Below the pieces are notes generated by a model. It did not search any database. It was given only the letters and a program-made list of their open reading frames with translations, and was not told the origin of the DNA. The translations under genes and the position numbers were made by a program. From Candidatus Methylomirabilota bacterium (GTDB lineage: Bacteria; Methylomirabilota; Methylomirabilia; Methylomirabilales; 2-02-FULL-66-22), in contig JACQVN010000025.1 in the NCBI GenBank assembly GCA_016209735.1, forward strand, positions 1 to 39,410: DNA of 39,410 nucleotides, read 5' to 3'. Each line of letters opens with the position of its first letter. Within the stretch, counting starts at the first letter, position 1. Below are positions 8,861 through 18,000 of this stretch, one piece after another.

Positions 8861-9739
8861 TTATCCGGGGCGCCGATGGTGTTCAAGGCCTTTCTCCCCC
8901 GCCCGGGCCCGCAGCCAGGCCAGCGCCGCCTCTTCCTCGCGGGTGAGCAGCCGCCACCGGCCGCGGGCCAAGCTGCCCAGGCTGAGCGGCCCGAAGGCCA
9001 CGCGGATGAGCCGCAGGACGGGATGCCCGACGGCCTCGCACATCCGGCGGATATGGTGGTGCCGCCCTGCCTCGAGCGTGATGGTGACCCAGCAGTTGTG
9101 CTCCAGGGAGCGCAGCCGCTCGACCAGCACGGCCCGGAGCCGCTCCCCCTGGCAGACCACCCCGGCGACCAATTGCCGGAGGCTCTCGTCCGTCGGGCGG
9201 CCCTTCAGCTTCACCCGGTAGACCTTGCGGACGCCGTGCCGCGGGTGGGTCAGGAGGTTGGCGAGCTCGCCATCATTGCTGAGAAGCAGAAGCCCCTCGC
9301 TCTCCCAGTCCAGTCGCCCGACCGGATAGAGGTTCGGCAGACCCTTGGGTGGGAGGAGGCTGCCCACCACGGGCCGACCCTCCGGATCCGACCGGGAGGA
9401 GATGAACCCCGCCGGCTTGTGCACCATGAGCGTGACCACCCGCTCGCCGCGAATGCGTTCCCCGTCCACGGAGATCTCGTCCCGCCCCGGCACGACCCGT
9501 GCCCCCAGGACGCGCACGATCTGGCCATTGACCCGGACGCGCCCGGCCGCGATCAGCGTCTCCGCCTCCCGCCGCGAGGCGATCCCCGTCCGGGCCAGAA
9601 CTTTCTGCAATCGCTCGCCCCCCGCAGGCGCCGGGGGCGGCTGAACCCGGGCGGGAGCGCTGGCCTGTCCCGCCGGGCGGCGGACCGAACGCCCGCCGTC
9701 AGGCCGCAGGGGGGGTGTCGTGCGCGGAGTCCGTGACAT
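8861..9739 (-). CDS. rluB: 23S rRNA pseudouridine synthase RluB-type
   Basis: RsuA/RluB/E/F family pseudouridine synthase, about 292 residues. A Pro/Ala/Arg-rich N-terminus is followed by an S4 RNA-binding domain (ERLQKVLARTGIASRREAE). The catalytic domain has the active-site Asp in VGRLDWESEGLLLLSNDG, HPRHGVRKVYRVKL and GRHHHIRRMCEAVGHPV. The chosen ATG at 9739 overlaps the end of scpB by 41 bases. The order scpA-scpB-rluB is common in many phyla, which supports both calls. Confidence 0.92.
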   Translation of the reverse strand: MSRTPRTTPPLRPDGGRSVRRPAGQASAPARVQPPPAPAGGERLQKVLARTGIASRREAETLIAAGRVRVNGQIVRVLGARVVPGRDEISVDGERIRGERVVTLMVHKPAGFISSRSDPEGRPVVGSLLPPKGLPNLYPVGRLDWESEGLLLLSNDGELANLLTHPRHGVRKVYRVKLKGRPTDESLRQLVAGVVCQGERLRAVLVERLRSLEHNCWVTITLEAGRHHHIRRMCEAVGHPVLRLIRVAFGPLSLGSLARGRWRLLTREEEAALAWLRARAGEKGLEHHRRPG

Positions 9740-10457
9740 CGCGATCACCGGCCGGTTCCACCGCAGGCGGGCTGACGGCCTCCTCCTCGACGTGATAGAG
9801 CCCCCGGGATTGTCCCGGGAGGTCTGCGGTGGAGGGACGCGGACTCCCCTCCTCGGACGGCGGCGGCCCCACGAGCTCGTCGATTTCGCGGAGGCTCGGC
9901 AGATCTCCCAACGCCCTGAAGCCGAAGTGCTCCAGGAACTGCTGACTGGTCCCATAGAGGATGGGGCGTCCGGCGTCAGCCTTCCGCCCGAGGATCCGCA
10001 CCAGCTCCCGCTCCAAGAGCGTGCGCAGGACCCCGTCGATGGCCACGCCGCGAATCTGCTCCACCTCGGCCTTGGTGATGGGCTGGCGGTAGGCAATGAT
10101 GGCCAGCGTCTCCAGGGCCGCCCGGCTCAAACGCGTCGGCTTGACCTGTTGCAGCCGCTGGATCCACGGGTGGGCCTCCGGCCGTGTGGTCAGACGAAAG
10201 CCGCCGGCCACCTCCTGCACCATCAGGCCGAAGCCCATCTGCTCCAGCGCCAAGGCCAGCGCGCTCAGGCTGGCGGACGTTTGGCTCTCCTCGGCATCTC
10301 CCAGGACTTCCCGGAGCTTGGCCAGAGGGATCGGCTCGTCGACCACGAACAGGAGCGCCTCCAGGATCCCCCGGCGGTCGAGGCGTTCCGCCGGCGCCCC
10401 GGCGGCGGCCGTCTCCGTCCCCACCGGTTCACTCGGCTCGACCTGATTCCCGTCCAC
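9699..10457 (-). CDS. scpB: segregation and condensation protein B
   Basis: ScpB, 252 residues, winged-helix partner of the Smc-ScpA condensin complex for chromosome segregation. Conserved segments are RRGILEALLFVVDEPIPLAKL, LSRAALETLAIIAYRQPITKAEVEQIRGV and GRPILYGTSQQFLEHFGF. The C-terminal 60 residues are acidic, Pro-rich and poorly conserved. Its start overlaps the scpA 3' end by 29 bases and its end overlaps the rluB start. Confidence 0.95.
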   Translation of the reverse strand: MDGNQVEPSEPVGTETAAAGAPAERLDRRGILEALLFVVDEPIPLAKLREVLGDAEESQTSASLSALALALEQMGFGLMVQEVAGGFRLTTRPEAHPWIQRLQQVKPTRLSRAALETLAIIAYRQPITKAEVEQIRGVAIDGVLRTLLERELVRILGRKADAGRPILYGTSQQFLEHFGFRALGDLPSLREIDELVGPPPSEEGSPRPSTADLPGQSRGLYHVEEEAVSPPAVEPAGDRDVTDSAHDTPPAA

Positions 10458-11211
10458 TGCCCTCTCCTTGCGCCGCGACCTCCGCGCGGCTCTCCACGCG
10501 CTCCACCCCGCGGTACACCATGATGGGCCCCAACGGCTCCCCCTGCCGCGCCGAGGCCAGGCCGCGACGGAGCATCTCCAGCAGGGCCAGGAACGTAACG
10601 ATGACCTCCGAGCGGGTGGCGCCCTCGGGGAAGAGGCGGCGGAACTCTACGGGGCTCTCGCCCGCCAGCTGGTCCACCAAGGCGACGATGCGCTGCCCGA
10701 CATTCAGCTCCTCCCGGCTGATCTCCAGCGGGGACACGGGCTTGGCGCGCTGCAGCACGTCCCGGAAGGCCCGCAGCAGCTCGAACACGGAAACCTGCAG
10801 GGGCCCCTCCACCGTCAGCTCCATGGCCGGCCCCCCTCTGGCGTGCAGCCGGGCTTGCTCTGCCTCCAGGAGGCCGAGCGTCTGCGCCGCCTCTTTGTAC
10901 CGCTTGTACTCCAGCAACCGCTGGACCAGCTCCGCCCGCGGGTCCTCCTCCGCGGTGGCCTCCTCGCCCTCCGCCGCCTCCTCCGGCGGCAGGAGCATCT
11001 TGGACTTGATGTGGATCAGGGTGGCCGCCATCAGCAAGAACTCGCCCGCCACGTCGAGGTCCAGCTCCTGCATGAGGGCCAGGGTCCGCAGGTACTCCTC
11101 GGTGATGGTGGCGATGGGGATGTCCAGGATGTCGAGCTGGTGCTCCCGAATGAGGTGGAGGAGAAGATCGAGAGGCCCCTCGAACATCTCCAGCTTGACC
11201 TGGAAGCTCAT
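10429..11211 (-). CDS. scpA: segregation and condensation protein A
   Basis: ScpA kleisin, about 260 residues, which bridges Smc heads with ScpB. The start [21 protein letters not shown] is family-typical and fixes the ATG at 11211, which overlaps the upstream comEA-like stop (ATGA). LIHIKSKMLLPPEE and VIVTFLALLEMLRRG near the C-terminus are diagnostic. A longer open frame upstream is not coding. Confidence 0.95.
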   Translation of the reverse strand: MSFQVKLEMFEGPLDLLLHLIREHQLDILDIPIATITEEYLRTLALMQELDLDVAGEFLLMAATLIHIKSKMLLPPEEAAEGEEATAEEDPRAELVQRLLEYKRYKEAAQTLGLLEAEQARLHARGGPAMELTVEGPLQVSVFELLRAFRDVLQRAKPVSPLEISREELNVGQRIVALVDQLAGESPVEFRRLFPEGATRSEVIVTFLALLEMLRRGLASARQGEPLGPIMVYRGVERVESRAEVAAQGEGSGRESGRAE

Positions 11212-11633
11212 GGCCTTTCCTCGGTGCGAACCAGCGGCCGGATGCGCGCCAGACGCTTTTCCCCCACGCCCGGCACCCGCAAGAGATCCTCCGGGACCCG
11301 GAAGGCCCCGTGCGCCTCCCGGTCGGCCACGATACGCCGCGCGAGAACCGGCCCCAGCCCGGGAAGGCGCTCCAGGGCCGCCACCTCCGCCGCATTGAGG
11401 TCCAGCGCCGAAAGCGGGGGAACCGCCTGCCGGGCGGCGGCCGGCGGCGGCGGACTCTCTCGGGTGGGCGTGCTGGATGAGGCCGGGGAATTCTGGGGCA
11501 CGGGAGGTGCTTTGGCCATGAGGACCGGCCACCACGTCCCGGCGAGCAGGAGAAAGGCCAAACACCCTACGGCCAGGAGCCCCGCGGCGCCCAGCCTCCC
11601 CCGGGCGGCCCGCGGGGCGAACGGAACCGTCAC
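11208..11633 (-). CDS. ComEA-like helix-hairpin-helix protein
   Basis: Small protein of 141 residues with one N-terminal membrane segment (about 16-38, [17 protein letters not shown]) and a Pro/Ser linker. The C-terminal double HhH domain reads [17 protein letters not shown]...[15 protein letters not shown]. The architecture matches ComEA-family surface DNA-binding proteins, so a role in DNA binding outside the inner membrane is possible. No comEC or comF is in view. The GTG start at 11633 overlaps the lysC stop (GTGA), with GGAGGAG just upstream. It was chosen by spacing and coupling; an earlier start would run inside lysC. Confidence 0.85.
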   Translation of the reverse strand: MTVPFAPRAARGRLGAAGLLAVGCLAFLLLAGTWWPVLMAKAPPVPQNSPASSSTPTRESPPPPAAARQAVPPLSALDLNAAEVAALERLPGLGPVLARRIVADREAHGAFRVPEDLLRVPGVGEKRLARIRPLVRTEERP

Positions 11634-12868
11634 GCCTGCTCCTCCGCCACCGCCTGGGCGCCCAGCCCGAAGGTGTCGTGCAGCACCCGCACCGCCAGCT
11701 CCATGTACTTGGCCTCGATCACGCAGGACACCTTGATCTCGGAGGTGCTGATCATCTGGATGTTGATCTGCTCCTTGCCCAGCGCGCTGAACATCCTGGC
11801 CGCGACCCCGGAATGCGTGCGCATCCCCACCCCCACGATGGAGACCTTGGCGATCCTGTCGTCGCCCATCACCTTGTCCGCCTGGATTTCCCTGGCCACC
11901 CTCTGCACGATCTCCAGCGTCTTCCCGTAATCGGCCCTGGCCACGGTGAAGGAGATATCCGTGAAGCCGTCCTGACTGACATTCTGCACGATCATATCCA
12001 GTACGATATTGGCCTCGGCGATCCGCCCGAACAGTGCCGCCGCGATCCCGGGCCGGTCCGCCACCCGGGTGACCGTGATCTTGGCCTCGTGCCTGTTGTA
12101 GGCGATGCCGGAGACCACCACCTTCTCCATGGACGCATCCTCCTTCACCACCAGGGTGCCCGGCCGGTCGTTGAAACTGGAGCGGACGTGGACAGGAACC
12201 CCGTAGTTCTTGGCGTACTCGACCGACCGCGTCTGCAGCACTTTCGCCCCCAGGCTGGCCAGCTCCAGCATCTCGTCGTAGGAGATGCGCGCCAACTTGC
12301 GCGCCTCGGAGACGATGTTCGGATCCGCGGTGTAGACCCCGTCCACGTCCGTGAAGATGTCGCAGACATCCGCCTGCAGGGCGGCGGCCATGGCGACCGC
12401 GGTGAGGTCCGACCCGCCCCGTCCAAGGGTGGTGATCTCGTCCTCTGTGCTCACCCCCTGGAAGCCGGCCACGATGGCCACCTCGCCCGCCTTGAGGGCC
12501 TGCTGGACCCGCTCGGCGTCGATGCTCACGATGCGGGCCTTGGTGTGGACATCGTCGGTCTGGATGCGCACCTGGCCTCCGGTGAAGCTCCGCGCCGCGC
12601 ATCCCTGCTCCTGCAGGGCCAGTGACAGGAGGCCGATACTCACCTGCTCGCCGGTCGCCAGGATGACGTCCAGTTCCCGCTCGTTGGGCCGGGGGGCCAG
12701 CTTCTGCGCCAGGCCGATGAGCCGGTCCGTCTCGCCGGCCATGGCCGAGACCACCACCACCACCTCGTGTCCCGCCGCGCGCGTCTCCGCCACCCGTTGC
12801 GCCACGTTTCGGATCCGATCCACATCCCCCACGGATGTCCCGCCGTACTTCTGTACGATCAGCGCCAT
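11630..12868 (-). CDS. lysC: aspartate kinase
   Basis: Aspartokinase, 412 residues, first step of the lysine/threonine/methionine pathway. It has KYGGTSVGD (7-15), [12 protein letters not shown], the regulatory-type [12 protein letters not shown] and [13 protein letters not shown]. Two C-terminal ACT domains follow ([36 protein letters not shown]), so feedback inhibition by lysine and/or threonine is expected. The ATG at 12868 is preceded by GGGGAG. Its 5' flank is occupied by repeat DNA (12883-12999) that separates it from plsY. Confidence 0.96.
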   Translation of the reverse strand: MALIVQKYGGTSVGDVDRIRNVAQRVAETRAAGHEVVVVVSAMAGETDRLIGLAQKLAPRPNERELDVILATGEQVSIGLLSLALQEQGCAARSFTGGQVRIQTDDVHTKARIVSIDAERVQQALKAGEVAIVAGFQGVSTEDEITTLGRGGSDLTAVAMAAALQADVCDIFTDVDGVYTADPNIVSEARKLARISYDEMLELASLGAKVLQTRSVEYAKNYGVPVHVRSSFNDRPGTLVVKEDASMEKVVVSGIAYNRHEAKITVTRVADRPGIAAALFGRIAEANIVLDMIVQNVSQDGFTDISFTVARADYGKTLEIVQRVAREIQADKVMGDDRIAKVSIVGVGMRTHSGVAARMFSALGKEQINIQMISTSEIKVSCVIEAKYMELAVRVLHDTFGLGAQAVAEEQA

Positions 12869-12882
12869 GCCACTCCCCGCGG

Positions 12883-12999
12883 TCGAATGGTCAACTCGTC
12901 GATTGGTCGATCGGCCAACTGGGCAGGAGCGACCGACCCCCAAACCGGTCCCAGTCACCAAGTGCCGAATTGCCCAACTGCCTAATTGCCCAATTGCCC
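12883..12999. repeat. two quasi-tandem repeat clusters between plsY and lysC
   Basis: Cluster A (12883-12922) repeats a GATTGGTCGAT/GGTCAACTG-like unit. Cluster B (12966-12999) repeats AATTGCCC with small changes. Cluster B contains the plsY stop codon and supplies its last residues (QLGN). Confidence 0.75.
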
Positions 13000-13593
13000 C
13001 CCAGCCTTCTCCCCGATCTTCCCCTCCGTCCCCTGCCAGAGCCGTCGGACATTGTTCTGATGGCGCCACACCACCACGCCGAAGAGCATTGCCCCCAGTG
13101 CCACGAACGGCGGCCGGCCGTCCAGCCCCCAGGCCAGGAGCGGCAGCGCGGCAGCGGCGATGAGGGCCGCCAGGGAGGAATAGCGCCACAGGAGGGCCGC
13201 CACCAGCCAGACTGCCAGCAGGAGGCCCCCCACCGGCGGCATGGCCCCCAAGACCACCCCCAAGGTGGTGGCGACCCCTTTGCCCCCGCGAAACCCGGCA
13301 AAGGGCGGGAAGAGATGGCCGAGGACCGCGGCCAGACCGATGACGGCCACCAGTTCCGGCGATCCTCCGGCCCAGCGCCCCAACCCCACGGCCAGGGTCC
13401 CCTTCCCGATGTCGCCCAGCAGGGTGAGGGCCGCCGCCCCCTTCCCGACGGCTCGCAGAACGTTGGTCGCACCGATGTTCCCGCTTCCCACGCGGCGCAG
13501 ATCGACCCCCCCCTGGAGCCGGGAAACCAGGATCCCGAAGGGGATCCCCCCCAAGAGATATGCGACCACCACCAGGAGCAGTTCGATTCCCAC
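12982..13593 (-). CDS. plsY: glycerol-3-phosphate acyltransferase PlsY
   Basis: Acyl-phosphate:glycerol-3-phosphate acyltransferase, about 203 residues, first acylation of phospholipid synthesis in the inner membrane. Motifs are [44 protein letters not shown] and the C-terminal [10 protein letters not shown]. The GTG at 13593 is preceded by GGAGGG (10 bases). The last residues are encoded by an AATTGCCC repeat, so the natural end has probably been rewritten by repeat growth. Adjacent pgsA fits a phospholipid pair. Confidence 0.93.
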   Translation of the reverse strand: MGIELLLVVVAYLLGGIPFGILVSRLQGGVDLRRVGSGNIGATNVLRAVGKGAAALTLLGDIGKGTLAVGLGRWAGGSPELVAVIGLAAVLGHLFPPFAGFRGGKGVATTLGVVLGAMPPVGGLLLAVWLVAALLWRYSSLAALIAAAALPLLAWGLDGRPPFVALGAMLFGVVVWRHQNNVRRLWQGTEGKIGEKAGGQLGN

Positions 13594-13624
13594 GGCCCGT
13601 GCACCCTCCGGCGGCGAGGCGGCG

Positions 13625-14158
13625 TCACTTGTCCAAATCGATGTTGGACCAGAACTTCCGGAAGTAGATCGTCCCGGAGGCAACGGAGAGCATGGTCGCC
13701 ACGAGAAGGAACGTCTGGCCAAGCGGAAGCGCGATCGGGGGCCAATTGACGATGAGCAGGGCGATGGCGATGACCTCCATCGTCATGGTGATCTTGCCGA
13801 AGTCGCTCGCCTGAATCACGACCGCCTGACTGGCGGCGATGGCCCGCAATCCGGTGACCGCCAAGTCCCGACAGACGATGAGGACCACCATCCAGGCCGG
13901 GGCCCGCCCCACCTGGACCAGGGAGATGAGGCTGGCGCAGACCAGAAGCTTGTCGGCCACCGGGTCCAGGAGCTTCCCCAGGGTGGTCACCTGGCGCGTG
14001 CTCCGGGCGATGCGCCCGTCCAGCCAGTCCGTCAGGACCGCTGCCAGGAACACGACCACGGCCGTCAGGTTGTACGGCCGCGGAACGGCGACGAGGAACA
14101 CCACCAGGACCGGAACGAGAAAGATCCGGACCAGGCTCAGCGCGTTGGGGAGATTCAC
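13625..14158 (-). CDS. pgsA: CDP-diacylglycerol-glycerol-3-phosphate 3-phosphatidyltransferase (PgsA-like) 2
   Basis: Second CDP-alcohol phosphatidyltransferase, 177 residues. The signature is complete: D44-x2-D47-G48-x2-A51-R52-x8-G61-x3-D65-x3-D69. The N-terminus MNLPNALSLVRIFLVPVLV is typical of PgsA. It sits 31 bases upstream of plsY on the same strand. It is the better candidate for true PgsA by N-terminal likeness and lipid-gene context. Confidence 0.9.
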   Translation of the reverse strand: MNLPNALSLVRIFLVPVLVVFLVAVPRPYNLTAVVVFLAAVLTDWLDGRIARSTRQVTTLGKLLDPVADKLLVCASLISLVQVGRAPAWMVVLIVCRDLAVTGLRAIAASQAVVIQASDFGKITMTMEVIAIALLIVNWPPIALPLGQTFLLVATMLSVASGTIYFRKFWSNIDLDK

Positions 14159-14171
14159 CCTGGCCCTCCGC

Positions 14172-14987
14172 CTAGCTCACCAGACCCAGATCCCGCACCA
14201 CGTCCTGCACCAGCGCCGCATCCAGGCGCTCGCGCTTGCGGAGGTATCCTTCCAGCAGCAGATTATCGCAGATGGTGTTCACCAACCGGGGAATTCCGCG
14301 GGAATCCTGGGCGATCTGGCGGAGAACATCCTCCGAGAAGATCTCGCGCGCCGCGCCGGCCACCTTGAGACGATGGCGGATGTAGGCCTTGCAGGTCTCC
14401 GCACCCAGGGCAGTCAGGCGGCACTTCACCGCCACCCGCTGGACCAGCGGCGCATCCAGGGCCAGGTTCTCCTCCAAGTTGGGGAGGCCGAAGAGGATGA
14501 AGGTGATCAGCTTGCTGCCGGGGACCTCCAGGTTCAGGAAGCCCCGCAGCTCCTCCATCAACTCCCGCTGCTGGAGCATGTTGGCCTCATCGATCAGGAC
14601 GACGGCCTTCCGCCCCGTCTCGTGCAGCTCCATCAGCCGCTGGTAGATCTGGGTGAGAATCGCCACCTTCTCCTCGGCCACCTGTTCCACGCCGATCTGC
14701 GAAGCGATCCTCCGCAGCAGCCAATGCGCCGTGATGGAGGAGTGGATGATCACCAGGAGCGCCGACTCGTACTGTTCTTCCTCCAGTTGGTCCAGCATCC
14801 GCCGCGCCAAGGTCGTTTTCCCCGTCCCCACGTCCCCCACCACGACCGCCAGCCCCTTCATGGTGTTGACGGCATACATCAGTCGGGCCAGAACCTCAGT
14901 GTGGTGGTCCACTTCGAAGAAGAACCGGGCGTCGGGGGTGTTGGAGAATGGCTGCTCCCGGAGCTGGTAGAACTGCTCGTAGCTCAT
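14172..14987 (-). CDS. ExeA/GspA-like AAA+ ATPase
   Basis: AAA+ ATPase of 271 residues resembling ExeA/GspA and the secretion ATPases that accompany exopolysaccharide or type II secretion loci. The N-terminus FYQLREQPFSNTPDARFFF is the family hallmark. Walker A is GDVGTGKT (51-58) and Walker B is VVLIDEANML. There is no C-terminal peptidoglycan-binding domain. It follows the huge TPR gene by 27 bases, suggesting the two proteins work together, possibly in envelope or secretion assembly. No secretin or pseudopilin genes are in the window. Confidence 0.85.
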   Translation of the reverse strand: MSYEQFYQLREQPFSNTPDARFFFEVDHHTEVLARLMYAVNTMKGLAVVVGDVGTGKTTLARRMLDQLEEEQYESALLVIIHSSITAHWLLRRIASQIGVEQVAEEKVAILTQIYQRLMELHETGRKAVVLIDEANMLQQRELMEELRGFLNLEVPGSKLITFILFGLPNLEENLALDAPLVQRVAVKCRLTALGAETCKAYIRHRLKVAGAAREIFSEDVLRQIAQDSRGIPRLVNTICDNLLLEGYLRKRERLDAALVQDVVRDLGLVS

Positions 14988-15014
14988 GTGAGGCGGTCCC
15001 CTCGCTCCCTATCC

Positions 15015-18000
15015 TCAGATGAATGAGATCTTCTTCTTGGACTTGGCCCCAGGCGCCCGCGTGGCCTGCGGCGTGGCCTGCGGTCGCTTGACCAGCCGGG
15101 CCCGCAGGAGCTGCGCCCGTGCGGCCACGTCGCGAAAGCGCGGGTCCTCTCCCTGGACGACCTCCAATTGCTCCAGCGCCTGCTCCACCTCCCCGTGGGT
15201 GTCATAGGCGAGCGACAGGGTGTAGCGGAGGCCATGGTAAGCTTCCCGCGGGCGCCCCACGACCTCCAACCCGGCGCGCAGGTGCCGAATGGCTTCCTCC
15301 GGCTGGCCCTTGGCGAGGAAGCACTGGCCCAGCAGTTCGGCGCATTCCACTGCGCGCTCCACCCCGCGGCTGGCCAGGCGGAACTCCTCGATGGCCTCGT
15401 CGAACAGCTCCATGTCCTTGTAGGCTACCCCCAGATTGTAATGCGTCTCGAAATCCGCATCCCCGATCTGCTCCCGCACGCCCCGTTGAAATTCCCGCAG
15501 CACCCCATCCACCAGGCCAGCTTCCCGCTTGGCCTTGGTCGTCTGTTCCTCCGCCGCCAACTCCTCGGTCAGCTCCGCCCCCAGATCCACGAAGGCCCCA
15601 CCGGGAAGACCCGATCCGGCGGACGTCCGGCTATCCGTCACCGTGAACTTGGGGATCACGTCCTGCAGCGAGACGGCCGGCGCGGGCCGCGGCGGCGCCG
15701 CGGGCGCCGGTGTGAGCGGGGCGGGAGGTCGGCCTCCCTCTGGCCCGGCGGCCTGGCGCGAGGGAGAAGCGCTCGGCGTGAGCTTGCCCCCCAGGTCCGA
15801 GACCGCCGGATGTGCCGGGTACTGTGCCTGGAGGCGGCGGTGGACGGCGCACGCTTCGTCCAACATGCCCTGGGCCAGGTAGAACTCCGCCTCCGCCAAA
15901 TCGTCGGCCAGGAGCTGCTCCTGCTCGGAGCGATTGTCCTCCACCACGAGAATCGGACCCGCTTCCGGACCTTCCAGGAGGGCCTGGAGCTGCACCGGAA
16001 TCGCTTCCTCCGCCGGAGCTTCCGGCACGGCCAGCACCACCGTCTCGGGAGCACCATCCAGGGCGGGGATAGGCGGCGGCAGCGTTTCGCATTCCTCCTG
16101 GGCAAGGGGCATTGCCCGGTCCGCCGCCTCCGCTTCCGCCTCCGCTTCCGCCTCCAGGGACGGAGGCGCCACTGGCGGCACACTGATCGCCACCGTTTGG
16201 GTCAGATCGGGCGTGGCCCCCGCCGGCTCCCGTGAGCTCTCGGCAGGTTCGGTCTCCGCCGCCTCGGCCACCACCACCGTCTCCGCCAGATCGACCGTCT
16301 CTGTGGGCGAAACCAGCTCCAGGGTTTCCGTGGCCGGCGGCACTTCCTCGACGTCCTCCACGGGCCCGGCCACCTGCAGGAATTCGAGGTCGGGCGATCC
16401 CAGGGACGCCTCCAGTTCCAGGACTTCCCTTTCGGCCGCGGGTGCCTGCTCCCCGGTCCCAACCGGGGCCTCCCCGGCCGCCCCGATGGATTCTGCGGGA
16501 GCGGCTTGACCCGGCGGGACCAGAACCGAGGCCCCCCCCAGCGACTCCAGGTACCTCCGGAACTCGGGGTGATCGGGCATCAGGGTCAATCCCTGCCGGA
16601 GCTCCTCCACGGCTTCCGCCTGCCGGCTGGCGGACAGCAAGAGCTCCACCATCCCAACAATCTGCTGACAGGTTTCGGCAATCTGTCCCCGCTCCTGACA
16701 GAGCTCCTTGAGCTTGGCCCGCGGGGACAGCGCCGCAGGAGCCAGACGGATGGCCTCGACGAGCCGCTCCCGCGCCTTGTCCTCTAGCCCGTACTTCAGA
16801 TACACCTCGGCCTCGGCCATCTGCTCGGCCACCTGCCGGGAGCCATCGTCCTCGGACGTGACGATCTCGATGACGGCGGGGCCTGTCGCCGCGGCCGACT
16901 CCGGGGGCTCTTCCGTCTCCGGTTCCTCCAGCAGCCCGGTCCACGGGCTGGCCGGCGACGGCGCCTCGTCCCGGGGGGTCTCCGCCTCGGCCTCGAGGAG
17001 CCCCGCCCCGGGAATCTCCGCGGCCAGGTCGACCAGCGCAGTCGGCGCGTCCTCGGGCTGCTCGGGTTGGAATACGATCGGCTCCTCTTCGGATGGAAGC
17101 TCGATCACCGGCGGCCCCTCGGATGGCTCCTCCTCCTGCGCCTGGGCTTCCGCGGCGGGCTCGGGTCCCAGCAGGGCCAGGAGGTCCGCCGATGCATCGG
17201 CCGTGTCGAGGTTCAACACGCCGTCCTCGCTCGGCTCCTGCAGCAGGGCCGAGAACTCTCCCAACTCCATCGCCGGCCCTGCCTGATCCTCCGGCGCCGA
17301 CGATTCGAGGACGAGTGCCGGCTCTTCCGTCGGTGGCGCCGCGGGTTCCGCGTCCACGGCGGGCGCCAGGGACTCCAGCGTGAGCGGGCTCTCCTCCTCG
17401 GACGGCGCCAATTCGATGGATGGACCGGCTGGTTCTCCGCCGCTCGGGTCCGGCGCGGCCTCGATCTCCAGGGCCCCGAACGATCCACCCGGTTGATGCT
17501 CCAACTCCAAGGAGGAAACCAGCTCCCAGGTGGGGGCCGGCGCCTCGTGCTGCTCCCCCAAGAGGGCCGCCAGATCGTCGATGCCCTCGAGCGTGATCTC
17601 CGGCTCGGCCGCCACCGGGGCCTGGACCTCCGACGGCCCGGTCGTCGGCGCGGCGTCGTCCCCCACGGACAGGGTCAATCCCTCCGGCTCCGGCGCAGTC
17701 CCGCCCCCGGGCCGCACGGCCTCGAGGCGGTCGCGGGCCTCGACGTCCCCGGGATTCCGCTCCACGAGCTGCTGGTAGAGTCGGGCCGCATCCTCCGTGT
17801 CCCCGGCCGCCTCGTGCGCCGCCGCCAACTCCAGGGCCTCCGCCCGCGCCTCCTCATCCCGCCCAAGGTTGAGCAAGAGGGTCGTGAGATAGCTCCGCAG
17901 CGGAATCACCGCTGCTCCCGGGACAAGGAGGCCGCGGCAGAAATTCACGGCGTCATCGGGCTCGCCGCGGTTCAGCGCATCCTCGGTCACGCGCTCGCAG

